From the NCBI GenBank assembly GCA_017938155.1, contig JAGBCD010000031.1, positions 1-38,034 on the forward strand: DNA of 38,034 nt. The letters are read 5' to 3'. Shown here one piece after another: positions 26,101 through 34,595 of the stretch. Source of the stretch: Paludibacteraceae bacterium (GTDB lineage: Bacteria > Bacteroidota > Bacteroidia > Bacteroidales > Paludibacteraceae). A program made the position numbers and the translations under genes. The stretch's first letter is position 1; every line of letters starts with the position of its first letter. A model generated the notes under the pieces. That model saw only the letters and a program-made list of their open reading frames with translations. It was not told the DNA's origin and did no database searches.

Positions 26101-26874
26101 GTGTTCTTATATCAAATCTTGAATATCATAGAATCTGTAGTACCTTTGGGGTGGCAAGAAGAGTGGGATAATTCTGGGCTACAGGTGGGTAATAGCAAGA
26201 CGGAGGTAAAAGCAGTCTTGTTGACGGTGGACGTTACAGAGTCTGTCGTCCAAGAGGCTTTGGAGTTGGGATGTAATTTGATTATTTCTCATCATCCCTT
26301 AATCTTCAAGGGAATCAAACATTTGACAGGTAATACTCCTCAAGAAAGATGTATTCTAACGGCTATTAAAAATGATATAGCCATATATTCGGCACATACT
26401 TCGATAGATAATTATATTCATGGTGTGAGTGGTACGTTGGCACAGAAGTTAGGTCTTCCCACTTATCATGCTCTTTCTCCTCATCCTCAATATCATCAGC
26501 AAGGATTAGGTGTGATAGGGGATTTGCCCCAAGCGATAGGTTTTGTCGAATTGCTTTCACGCATCAAATCAGTATTACAAATACAGCAGATACGTTATAC
26601 ACATCCGTCCCAACAGCAAGTACAACGAATAGCTTTGTGTGGGGGAAGTGGTTCTTCACTCATTCAAGAGGCGATGTTACAAGGGGCAGATGTCTTTATT
26701 ACCGCCGATTGTAAGTATCATGATATGCAACTATCCCTTGGACAGATGGCGATAGTTGATATTGACCATTGGGCTTCCGAACAGTTTGTAAAAGAAGTAT
26801 TTCAAGAATTGTTAAAGTCGCACGTTATGGTTCATATTGCTCAACAAGATCATTCACACGTACATATTTTTTAG
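26101..26874 (+). CDS. Nif3-like dinuclear metal-centre hexameric protein
   Basis: Member of the NIF3/YbgI (GTP cyclohydrolase I type 2-like) family, which forms toroidal hexamers with a two-metal site; the substrate is unknown. Motifs visible are the N-terminal QEEWDNSGLQVG, the metal ligands in SHHPLIFKG and SAHTSIDN, and the C-terminal DHWASEQFVKE. It is the short form of about 257 residues without the inserted CutA1-like domain. The start is uncertain: GTG 26101 fits the family N terminus and lies 19 bases after the DUF5606 stop, while GTG 26065 would add 12 residues and overlap that gene. Confidence 0.92.
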   Translation: MFLYQILNIIESVVPLGWQEEWDNSGLQVGNSKTEVKAVLLTVDVTESVVQEALELGCNLIISHHPLIFKGIKHLTGNTPQERCILTAIKNDIAIYSAHTSIDNYIHGVSGTLAQKLGLPTYHALSPHPQYHQQGLGVIGDLPQAIGFVELLSRIKSVLQIQQIRYTHPSQQQVQRIALCGGSGSSLIQEAMLQGADVFITADCKYHDMQLSLGQMAIVDIDHWASEQFVKEVFQELLKSHVMVHIAQQDHSHVHIF

Positions 26875-26905
26875 TAATTAATAACAAATAAACTATCATA
26901 CCATT

Positions 26906-27682
26906 ATGGCAAAGAAAATTGAAACCACTAAAGAGCTTACCGTAGAGGATAAATTGAAAGCGCTCTACGAATTACAACAAGTTGATTCCAAAATTGACGA
27001 ATTGAGAATCTTGGCAGGTGAGTTACCACAAGAAGTGAAAGATATGGGTGATGAACTTGAAGGTCTCAAGACTCGTCTTACGAATATTGAAAACGAAATC
27101 AAGGAGTGTGAAACTCAGATTTCCGATCATAGAGTAAAGATTGAGAATGCTAATGCGAGCATCTCACGTTACAAAGAGCAACAAAACAATGTTCGCAACA
27201 ATCGTGAATATGATAATCTCACCAAGGAGATTGAATTCCAACAATTGGAAATAGAGTTGAGTCAAAAGAAGATCAAATCTTATTCAACTGAATTGGAGAA
27301 TAAGATTGCTGATAAGGCTAAAACGATTACCGATATTGAAGAGAAAACTGTAGATCTCAATCAAAAGAGAAGCGAGTTGGATTCTATTCTTACTGAGACA
27401 AAAGCAGAGACTGAAGTGCTTATGCTACGTTCTGCTAATCTTGAGAAGTGCATGGACACCCGTTTATTGGCAGCTTTCAAGAGAATTCGCAAAAATGCAC
27501 ATAATGGACTTGCAGTTGTTAAGATTGAGCGTGATAGTTGTGGTGGTTGCCATAGCAAGATTCCAGCACAAAGACAATTGGATATCAAATTGCATAAGAA
27601 GATTATCGTTTGCGAGTTCTGTGGACGTATCTTGGTAGATCCAGAGATGGGAACAGAAGATTTGAAGAAAGCAAAGAAATAA
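26906..27682 (+). CDS. C4-type zinc-ribbon coiled-coil protein (DUF164-like)
   Basis: Cytoplasmic protein of 258 residues. A long coiled coil (about residues 15-185, heptads of Glu, Lys and Leu) is followed by a C-terminal zinc ribbon with cysteines at 212, 215, 236 and 239 (CGGCH and CEFCG). This is the layout of the zf-RING_7/DUF164 family, often encoded next to nif3 and thought to bind nucleic acids; no reaction is known. It starts 31 bases after the nif3 stop and ends the operon before a hairpin. Confidence 0.92.
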   Translation: MAKKIETTKELTVEDKLKALYELQQVDSKIDELRILAGELPQEVKDMGDELEGLKTRLTNIENEIKECETQISDHRVKIENANASISRYKEQQNNVRNNREYDNLTKEIEFQQLEIELSQKKIKSYSTELENKIADKAKTITDIEEKTVDLNQKRSELDSILTETKAETEVLMLRSANLEKCMDTRLLAAFKRIRKNAHNGLAVVKIERDSCGGCHSKIPAQRQLDIKLHKKIIVCEFCGRILVDPEMGTEDLKKAKK

Positions 27683-27711
27683 ATAATATCTTTGGACTTA
27701 GGTTTATTAGA

Positions 27712-27742
27712 AGAGGCTGGCAAATTGCCAGCCTCTTGCTTT
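27712..27742 (+). terminator. Hairpin terminator after the zinc-ribbon gene
   Basis: Strong GC-rich stem AGAGGCTGGC with GCCAGCCTCT and a short AAATT-type loop, followed on the plus strand by TGCTTTAG. The U-tract is weak. It lies between convergent genes and may also slow transcription leaving the lipoprotein gene on the other strand. Confidence 0.6.
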
Positions 27743-27760
27743 AGTATGTTGTGCACTTGA

Positions 27761-29506
27761 TTATTCAGCTCGAGGTATTTCAATCAATGCAAAGCCAGCA
27801 TTCACGGCAGCTGTATAGACAACCAACTTGCCATTCACTTCGGCTGCGTTACATTGAGCAGAGCATGCGCTGGCTTGAGTGGTTCCTGTCTCGTCAATGA
27901 AATATGTATAGTCAGGTTCCCAAGGATTCTCTTCGTCAGCCAAGCCGATAGCCAATTTCTCTTCCAACTTAACCAAGGCAGATTGCACATCAAATCCTTC
28001 GGTAATATCCATCATATAGAATACAGGGCCGAAATTCCAGTGCATAGGTTGTGAGTTGGAAACTGTGAACATTAACCAGCGTGAGCGATTGAACTCTATG
28101 ATACGAGGATCTACACCATGGTTAGGACGTGCATCACCGATAGTCCAGTCAAACTCTACTTCTTTGAGGATATTACCATTTGCGTCTATCAAACGAATGA
28201 ATGGGACATATGCACTGGTAAATAGGTACTTGCCATTTTCCACTTCGTTTACATAGCCATAGTAGGAGCATATGTCTGGCAAGCTAATTTCGTATGGATC
28301 GGAGAATTTGTTGAAATTGCTAATGGTCCAACGATAGATTTTATCTCCAGGTTCTTGTTTGCACAAGAAAGCATAACCATTACCATTCTCGTCCAAGTTG
28401 ATGGATATATTGTCACCTAAACGTCCAGTGTATGTGAGTGTATCGTTGATATAACCATCCCAAGTCAACACTACTTCTGGGGCAGCATTGGCATTGCTAT
28501 AGTGATATATTTTCAATGGACTTTCAGTTCCAATACCTGTTTGTAGGTTACAAATATAGATATGTCCATGACTCAAACGGCCCGCACTAACCATGTGAAC
28601 ACCACCTTCTATACCTGTGATGTTGAGCATGATTGGATTATTTGCATTGTCTGCCAAGAGGTCGCTTGTTTTTAAGAGTCGTGGTGTAGCAGCTTCGGCA
28701 GTACGTGATACGATAAGCACATGCTCGCCATCGAAATCGCTACCGCGAACCAATTCACCTGCAAAATAATCTGGACAATTGTTTGTGCGCACTGAAAAAT
28801 CGTGAACAACGGCTTTGGTAAAGTCAACGCCACCTTTGGGACCATTGGCGAAACTCAGTTCATATTCATTGGTCAATCCCATGAAACTCATAACCAATTT
28901 ACCAGGGTTGCTGGATGAGATGATACCATCTTGCATGGTGGTGAAGGTATAACTTGCGCGTAATGGGGTTAATAGTATTTCGTTTACGGAAGCTTCACTT
29001 GCTTCTGGCATACCGAAGCAGATCATTTTTTCCTCTTCATAAACGGTAGCTTTGTAGGTAGCACCACTGGCATCTTGCATAATCAATTTATCCAACAATG
29101 GAGCTTTTTCGGCAGGTTTGAGATTGATGACTACTTGATATGAATTTTCAACTCCAGCATTGCTTACAATCACTGTTTGTATCAGTTGGGTTGCGTCGCT
29201 TGATGAGCCGACAGTAAAGTCATACACTTCTTTGTCTAAAGTGGCACCTAATGATAGGCTGGCATCAAACTTGATAGCAGCGATGTTTGTTTCAGCAGCT
29301 ACATTGTCAAATGTAACGTGTTTGGATGTGTTATCAACGCTTCCAGTGTATATCTCACCGCCGGATAAGCCGCCGTTGGTTATTTTGAGGGTTTTAATCA
29401 ATGCTTCAACATTGGAAGAGCCTGTATCTGGGTCTTCGTTCTGACAACTGATGTTGAGCATGCCGATGGTAACAACAAATGCTACCCAATACATTAATTT
29501 TTTCAT
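27761..29506 (-). CDS. Surface lipoprotein with Ig-like and propeller-like regions (DUF4623/DUF5018-type)
   Basis: Last gene of the SusCD operon, 581 residues. A lipoprotein signal peptide ends at LNISC with Cys21; the acidic residues just after it (QNEDPD) resemble the Bacteroidetes lipoprotein export signal, suggesting surface display. Two Ig-like DUF5018-type modules follow (about 34-130 and 136-222). The remainder consists of repeated strand-rich segments such as HGHIYICNLQTG, ENGNGYAFLCKQEPGD, ENGKYLFTSAYVPF and NGKLVVYTAAVNAG, consistent with a beta-propeller of the DUF4623 kind. No catalytic motif is seen. The domain numbers are from memory and tentative; a ligand-capturing role is inferred from position. 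Confidence 0.65.
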   Translation of the reverse strand: MKKLMYWVAFVVTIGMLNISCQNEDPDTGSSNVEALIKTLKITNGGLSGGEIYTGSVDNTSKHVTFDNVAAETNIAAIKFDASLSLGATLDKEVYDFTVGSSSDATQLIQTVIVSNAGVENSYQVVINLKPAEKAPLLDKLIMQDASGATYKATVYEEEKMICFGMPEASEASVNEILLTPLRASYTFTTMQDGIISSSNPGKLVMSFMGLTNEYELSFANGPKGGVDFTKAVVHDFSVRTNNCPDYFAGELVRGSDFDGEHVLIVSRTAEAATPRLLKTSDLLADNANNPIMLNITGIEGGVHMVSAGRLSHGHIYICNLQTGIGTESPLKIYHYSNANAAPEVVLTWDGYINDTLTYTGRLGDNISINLDENGNGYAFLCKQEPGDKIYRWTISNFNKFSDPYEISLPDICSYYGYVNEVENGKYLFTSAYVPFIRLIDANGNILKEVEFDWTIGDARPNHGVDPRIIEFNRSRWLMFTVSNSQPMHWNFGPVFYMMDITEGFDVQSALVKLEEKLAIGLADEENPWEPDYTYFIDETGTTQASACSAQCNAAEVNGKLVVYTAAVNAGFALIEIPRAE

Positions 29507-29534
29507 TTTTGTAATTCAATATTAGTTAGTATTA

Positions 29535-31313
29535 TTATTTCCATAATTCATTTTGGCTCAAACTATATCCTTTGGACTCGTATAGTGTGATTTGTCCAGA
29601 TGGAATAGGAGAGATATAGTCTCGATCGGTTGGACGATTTCTACCGCCTTCTGTATTGCGTAGGATATATCCTTCAGGAGCACTTGCGTCTTCCAGTACT
29701 ATTTCTGCGTCGCGATTAGGATAGTCTGCCAATACGATATAGGCTCCATAGCGAATATCAGGATTGCAATCGTTCCACAGATAGTCTAATTTTTTCCAAC
29801 GTTTCAAGTCATTTAGTCTAAAGCCTTCCATGCACAACTCTACTCGGCGTTCTCGACGAATTTCCCATAGGATAGGTGATGCCTGTTCTCCATTGGCATT
29901 GGACTCAATGGTCAAGCGCATAGGGTCATCAAATACCGTTCCGTTGACCATTGGCATGTCGCCGCTCACTTGCAATGCTGGTAGGTTGACATCTTCTCGT
30001 GCGCGTATCAGATTGATAGACTTATTCAACTCGGCGTTACCAAAGGGGTAACTTGGATTGATGGCGTTCAATTCGTAGGCTGCTTCGGCATAGTTCAAGA
30101 GCACTTCAGCATAGCGTAAACATGGGGCATCCGTTACGTTTTTGCTACCTGTCCACGTTGCATCGGGTTTGGCAGCTTGACTATCGTCCATAAATTTATT
30201 CCACGAATATCCAGACAAAGCGTAATTAAAAGGAGCGCAATCGGTACCTTTGATATAGTAATGTGGACGAATGCAGTAACTCAAACGAGGGTCTCTATTT
30301 TTGAAGAACTCTTCTGAGGTACGTGCTGTCCAGAAAGCTGATTTGGCATATATAGGTAATCCGTCGCTTGTAACGAAGGCTTCTGCTAATGATTTGCTCA
30401 ATCCGGCTTGTGCTTCTGTGAATGAATAAGTTAGGGTAGAGTGGGACAGCACACCATCCTCATAGTGACGATGCATAATGATTTCTGGGTTGTCTCCCAA
30501 ATCTGCACTTACAAAGAGTTGTTTGTAGTTAGGAGCGATGCTATATTTGCCTGAACTCATGACTACTTCTGCAGATGTTTTAGCCATTACTAAGCATTTT
30601 TCTGCCATATCTAAATTGATGTTGTGGTATTTGAGGAAGGTTCCTTCACGCAACATCAAGCGTGAAGCCATTCCTGCTACAACATATTTATTTATATGGA
30701 GTGCGCCATCGCTTGCGCGCACGTGGTCAATAGCATATTGCAAATCTTCTATGATAAGTGAATCAACGTAACAACGAGGGTCTCTATCTTTGTACAAGTA
30801 GTCCATATCTTCTTTGCTATCAGAAATGACAGGCACTTTATCAAACCAAGGGACATCACCAAAGGTAAATACGAGATTTGCATAATAGTATGCACGGAAA
30901 AAGCGTGCGATGCCTTTCCAGTGTGCTTTGGTTGTTTCGTTGGCGTTGATTCGATCGATACTTGCAATAGCATAGTTGGCTTTGCGAATCGAAGTAAAGG
31001 ACCATTTGCTGTCACTGACAGGCACAACGGTTGGTTGCAAATCGATTTGTTTTTTATCAGAAGCAAAATCGTCATTTAAGGTTTGTCCCATCAAGAAAGG
31101 ACCATGACTAAACCCGCTACCGTAGCCAGCAAAAATACTTGGATAGAAACTATACATGTAGGAGCGTGCTTGATCTTCTGTTTGCCAGTATTCTTCGTCT
31201 GTAAAGTCGTCATATACAGGTTGATTGAGAAAATCTTCACAACCGCTCAATACAAGTACACTAGTAAAAAGTGCAACGAGATAAAAATAAGATAGTTTGC
31301 TATGATTTTTCAT
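29535..31313 (-). CDS. SusD/RagB-family nutrient-binding outer-membrane lipoprotein
   Basis: Surface lid lipoprotein that closes the SusC-type pore and binds substrate. The 592 residues start with a lipoprotein signal ending VLSGC (Cys25) followed by acidic EDF. The N-terminal DDFTDEEYWQTEDQARSY segment and the helical RFFRAYYYANLVFTFGDVPW are hallmark SusD TPR elements. The C-terminal RPTDRDYISPIPSGQITL is the usual family ending. It starts 21 bases after the SusC stop behind an unusually strong Shine-Dalgarno sequence. Substrate class is not inferable; no glycoside hydrolase lies beside it. Confidence 0.96.
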   Translation of the reverse strand: MKNHSKLSYFYLVALFTSVLVLSGCEDFLNQPVYDDFTDEEYWQTEDQARSYMYSFYPSIFAGYGSGFSHGPFLMGQTLNDDFASDKKQIDLQPTVVPVSDSKWSFTSIRKANYAIASIDRINANETTKAHWKGIARFFRAYYYANLVFTFGDVPWFDKVPVISDSKEDMDYLYKDRDPRCYVDSLIIEDLQYAIDHVRASDGALHINKYVVAGMASRLMLREGTFLKYHNINLDMAEKCLVMAKTSAEVVMSSGKYSIAPNYKQLFVSADLGDNPEIIMHRHYEDGVLSHSTLTYSFTEAQAGLSKSLAEAFVTSDGLPIYAKSAFWTARTSEEFFKNRDPRLSYCIRPHYYIKGTDCAPFNYALSGYSWNKFMDDSQAAKPDATWTGSKNVTDAPCLRYAEVLLNYAEAAYELNAINPSYPFGNAELNKSINLIRAREDVNLPALQVSGDMPMVNGTVFDDPMRLTIESNANGEQASPILWEIRRERRVELCMEGFRLNDLKRWKKLDYLWNDCNPDIRYGAYIVLADYPNRDAEIVLEDASAPEGYILRNTEGGRNRPTDRDYISPIPSGQITLYESKGYSLSQNELWK

Positions 31314-31320
31314 ATTTAAT

Positions 31321-31328
31321 CCTCCTTT
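31321..31328 (-). promoter_or_regulatory. Strong Shine-Dalgarno site before the SusD-like gene
   Basis: On the minus strand AAAGGAGG ends eight bases before the ATG at 31313. Bacteroidetes genes rarely use such extended anti-16S matches, and the other starts inspected here lack one. It lies between the SusC stop and the SusD start and may raise SusD translation relative to SusC. Confidence 0.7.
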
Positions 31329-31334
31329 TAGGCA

Positions 31335-34300
31335 TTAAAGTGATATTTGTAAACCAAATGATATTTGGCGTGTGAAAGGATAGATACGTCCCCATCCCAT
31401 TGCGCCGCCATCTCCTGCTGAAGTTGCTGTTTCTGGGTCGATTGGAAGGTTGCCCAAGTGGTCAAATTCAGCCAAGTTCTCAGCACTTAGATAAATGCGG
31501 AATTTTTGGAAATGCATCTTGTCTAACACAACTTTAGGTAGTGAGTAACCGATGGTCACATTTTTCAGTCGCAAATAACTCATGTCCAAAAGGTAGCGAC
31601 TTTGGCATAGGAAGTTGAATGATGCTGCGGAATATTGTCCTGGTTGATTCAATTCAGTCAAGCGAGGATAATAAGCGTCTGTGTTGGTGGTTGTCCAATA
31701 ATCAGTTTGGTGGGCATAGTATGTGCCTTCGGAGAAGTTCCATCCAGGAATGATCATGGTTCCAGTTGCCCAATAATCACGTTTTCCTACGCCTTGGAAG
31801 AATATGCCGATATCGACTCCGTGCCAATCCACTCCTAAGCGGAAGTTATATTCATAGCGTGGTGTACTATTTCCGATACGACTCCAGTCGCCACTATTCG
31901 CTGCAGTTTTGTTTCCCCATGTGATTTCTCCATCTCCATTCAAGTCTTTGTACTTAACATCACCAGGGCCGTACTTATAACCGTAGCCATTGGTGCCTTC
32001 GAAATACGCTTGGGAAGCGATACCATCTTTGAGTGTTCCATCTTCGTTAAAGTCGGTAGTTTGGAACAAGCGATCGGTTTCAAATCCCCATATCTCTCCG
32101 TACTCCATGCCGTTATAGTAACTTCCATCCAATATGGATAGGTTACTCCGTAGATGTTTGGTAATAAACGTTCTCGCATCTGATAGTGCAGCAGAAGCAG
32201 TTAAGCGTAATCCATTATCGAAGCGATGTCTATAATCGATTGTCAATTCCCATCCGTTGGTTGTCATTTGTGCAGCATTTTGGTAAGGAGGATTAGCTCC
32301 GAAGGTGCTTGGTGTTTCGGTGCCACTGACCACCATACCATCATTGATTCGGCGATACCAGTCGAATGATATGCCCAAATCGTCACTGAAGAAGCGTGCA
32401 TCAAAACCTGCGTCAATAGTTTTGATTGTCTCCCAAGTAAATCCATCTGCAATAGCCGTTGGTAGTGAGAAGGTTAGTTGGTTAATTCCGCCAATCAGCC
32501 ATCCACTATTGGAAGAACTTAAGATAGCGCGGAAGCGGTTGTTGCCAATATCTTGGTTGCCTATTGAACCGTAAGAAGCGCGGATTTTCATAAAACTCCA
32601 CCAAGGATTCAATGCCTCCCAGAAAGATTCTTCACTGGCAACCCAGCCAATGGAGCCTGAAGGGAAGAAGCCCCAACGTTGGTTGCTTGGGAAACGAGAT
32701 GAACCATCGAAGCGGCCATTCAATTCGATTAAGTATCGATTTTTGTAGTTGTAGTTAACGCGAGCGAAGAATCCCATGATAGCCCAACTGGAGTGACTAC
32801 CGTAGATAAAGTTGTCACCTGTTGCCAGCGATATTTCTGGTTTGTTCATATCCAATAGGTCGCGTTTTTCTGCATTGGTATATTCCGTTTCTTTGTATTC
32901 GATATTAAATCCGGCAAATGCAGAGAAGTTGTGTGCATCATTCCAGGTGTGTTTATATCTTAGAACGGCGTTACCTACGTGGTAGTTGCGTTGATAGATA
33001 TATTTGTCAATTTTATTTCGTGACGAAGCAGCCCAATTGTCCACGAGGGATAAGCTACCACTCCAGAAGTCCCAACCGCCTACGATACCTCCGCGTTGGG
33101 TGATGCTTTGGTTATCTAGGTTGTAGGTGTAGTCTACGTCCAATGTTAGGTCAGGAATGCCTAATGTAAAGGTTGCCCCTACTGAAACGCGCATATAGTC
33201 TTTTATGTCAGAATCCATATTTGCTGCGGCTGTTTCTGTCACTGAGTTTCTAAAAGGTTTTCCCTCGTAGGTACCATATGGCATGATTGAAGGCCAACGA
33301 TAGAGGTAGTATAAGGCATCGTAACTGCTTGTTCCGAAGTTGAATGGTGTTTCCAAGTCGGTACGAGTGTACAACATCTTGCTTCGAACGCGTACCCATT
33401 TATTGATATCTGTTTCAGTTCCGAAATTGATAGAGAAGCGGTTGTATTGGTCAGGGTTGACTTTGACCACACCTTTTTGCCCCATGTATCCTAAGCCTAA
33501 GTAGTAGTTTGTTTTGCCGATATTGCCTCCTACGGACAAGTTGTGTTGTTGGTTGAATGACCAGTCGTTCACAAACTCTTTGGCAGCATTCCAACTGCGA
33601 TAGAAGTGAGGTACACCTGATTTGATGATGAAGTCACGTCCTTCTACCATTTCGGGTCCTAAATTGGCATTTCCAAACATTCGGTCCCACTCTTTCATGT
33701 TAGCGATATCTTCTGCATCCCAAACCAATCCGCATGCGTTGGTAAAGACGGTTGTACCAGGGCTTCGTCTGTTGCGTGCTTCTAATGCCATTTCTGCACC
33801 GATATACGATTTGGATATTTCTGGCAAAGCCGTTGGGGTAGCCCATGAGAAGTTGTTGCTATAGGAAACGTTGAATTTGCTATTTAGTCCGCTACCGCTT
33901 TTGGTGGTAATTAAGATGACACCGAAGGCAGCTCGTGTTCCGTAGATAGATGAGGAAGCGGCGTCTTTCAAGATGGATATATCTTGAATATCGTCTGCGT
34001 TCACCATGGATATATCGCTTATTTCTACTCCGTCCACCAAGATAAGGGGTTGGCTGGCATCATTTCCTTCGTTCAATAGTGTACCTACTGCGCCACGTAT
34101 TCTAAATTTAGGTGTGTCGCCGATACGTCCAGATGATTGTGTGACAGTCAAACCAGGGGTTGCTCCTTGAAGTCCGCTACCTACGTTAGTGATGGGGCGT
34201 CCTTCTAATTGGTCGTTGACGTTGATGCTGGCAACGGCCCCTGTCAAGTTGGCTTTGCGTTGTGTTTCGTAGCCTACAACGACTACTTCTTGTAGGGTTT

Positions 34301-34586
34301 TGTTATCTTCCTTAAGTTGGATTTTAAGTTCTGTTCTTCCATTCACTTTCTCTGTGTGTGTCAAATATCCAACGTAGGAGAATTGTAGGATGCAGTCTGA
34401 AGGCACATCCAAAGTAAATGCTCCATCAATATCGGTAATCGTCCCTTGCGTTGAACCGATATGAACAACACTTACACCTATCAGAGGTTCGCCTTGAGTA
34501 TCGGTTACGTATCCACTAACGACGGTAGCCATGGATGCGAGCGATACACAGAACAATAAAATGCTTGTGATGAGTGTTTTTTTCAT
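31335..34586 (-). CDS. SusC/RagA-family TonB-linked outer-membrane transporter
   Basis: TonB-dependent outer-membrane beta-barrel of 1083 residues that imports ligands captured by SusD. A signal peptide (about 1-20) is followed by a carboxypeptidase-D-like regulatory domain (VSGYVTDTQGEPLIGVSVVH, then FSYVGY). The TonB-box/plug start is LQEVVVVGYETQRKANLTGA, and the plug contains QPLILVDGVEI and ISILKDAASSSIYGTRAA. The barrel fills the rest and ends with an aromatic and hydrophobic C-terminal strand (RQISFGLQISL). No STN domain is present, so it is not of the transenvelope-signalling kind. The gap to the upstream truncated gene is only nine bases. Confidence 0.97.
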   Translation of the reverse strand: MKKTLITSILLFCVSLASMATVVSGYVTDTQGEPLIGVSVVHIGSTQGTITDIDGAFTLDVPSDCILQFSYVGYLTHTEKVNGRTELKIQLKEDNKTLQEVVVVGYETQRKANLTGAVASINVNDQLEGRPITNVGSGLQGATPGLTVTQSSGRIGDTPKFRIRGAVGTLLNEGNDASQPLILVDGVEISDISMVNADDIQDISILKDAASSSIYGTRAAFGVILITTKSGSGLNSKFNVSYSNNFSWATPTALPEISKSYIGAEMALEARNRRSPGTTVFTNACGLVWDAEDIANMKEWDRMFGNANLGPEMVEGRDFIIKSGVPHFYRSWNAAKEFVNDWSFNQQHNLSVGGNIGKTNYYLGLGYMGQKGVVKVNPDQYNRFSINFGTETDINKWVRVRSKMLYTRTDLETPFNFGTSSYDALYYLYRWPSIMPYGTYEGKPFRNSVTETAAANMDSDIKDYMRVSVGATFTLGIPDLTLDVDYTYNLDNQSITQRGGIVGGWDFWSGSLSLVDNWAASSRNKIDKYIYQRNYHVGNAVLRYKHTWNDAHNFSAFAGFNIEYKETEYTNAEKRDLLDMNKPEISLATGDNFIYGSHSSWAIMGFFARVNYNYKNRYLIELNGRFDGSSRFPSNQRWGFFPSGSIGWVASEESFWEALNPWWSFMKIRASYGSIGNQDIGNNRFRAILSSSNSGWLIGGINQLTFSLPTAIADGFTWETIKTIDAGFDARFFSDDLGISFDWYRRINDGMVVSGTETPSTFGANPPYQNAAQMTTNGWELTIDYRHRFDNGLRLTASAALSDARTFITKHLRSNLSILDGSYYNGMEYGEIWGFETDRLFQTTDFNEDGTLKDGIASQAYFEGTNGYGYKYGPGDVKYKDLNGDGEITWGNKTAANSGDWSRIGNSTPRYEYNFRLGVDWHGVDIGIFFQGVGKRDYWATGTMIIPGWNFSEGTYYAHQTDYWTTTNTDAYYPRLTELNQPGQYSAASFNFLCQSRYLLDMSYLRLKNVTIGYSLPKVVLDKMHFQKFRIYLSAENLAEFDHLGNLPIDPETATSAGDGGAMGWGRIYPFTRQISFGLQISL

Positions 34587-34595
34587 GATATGTTA

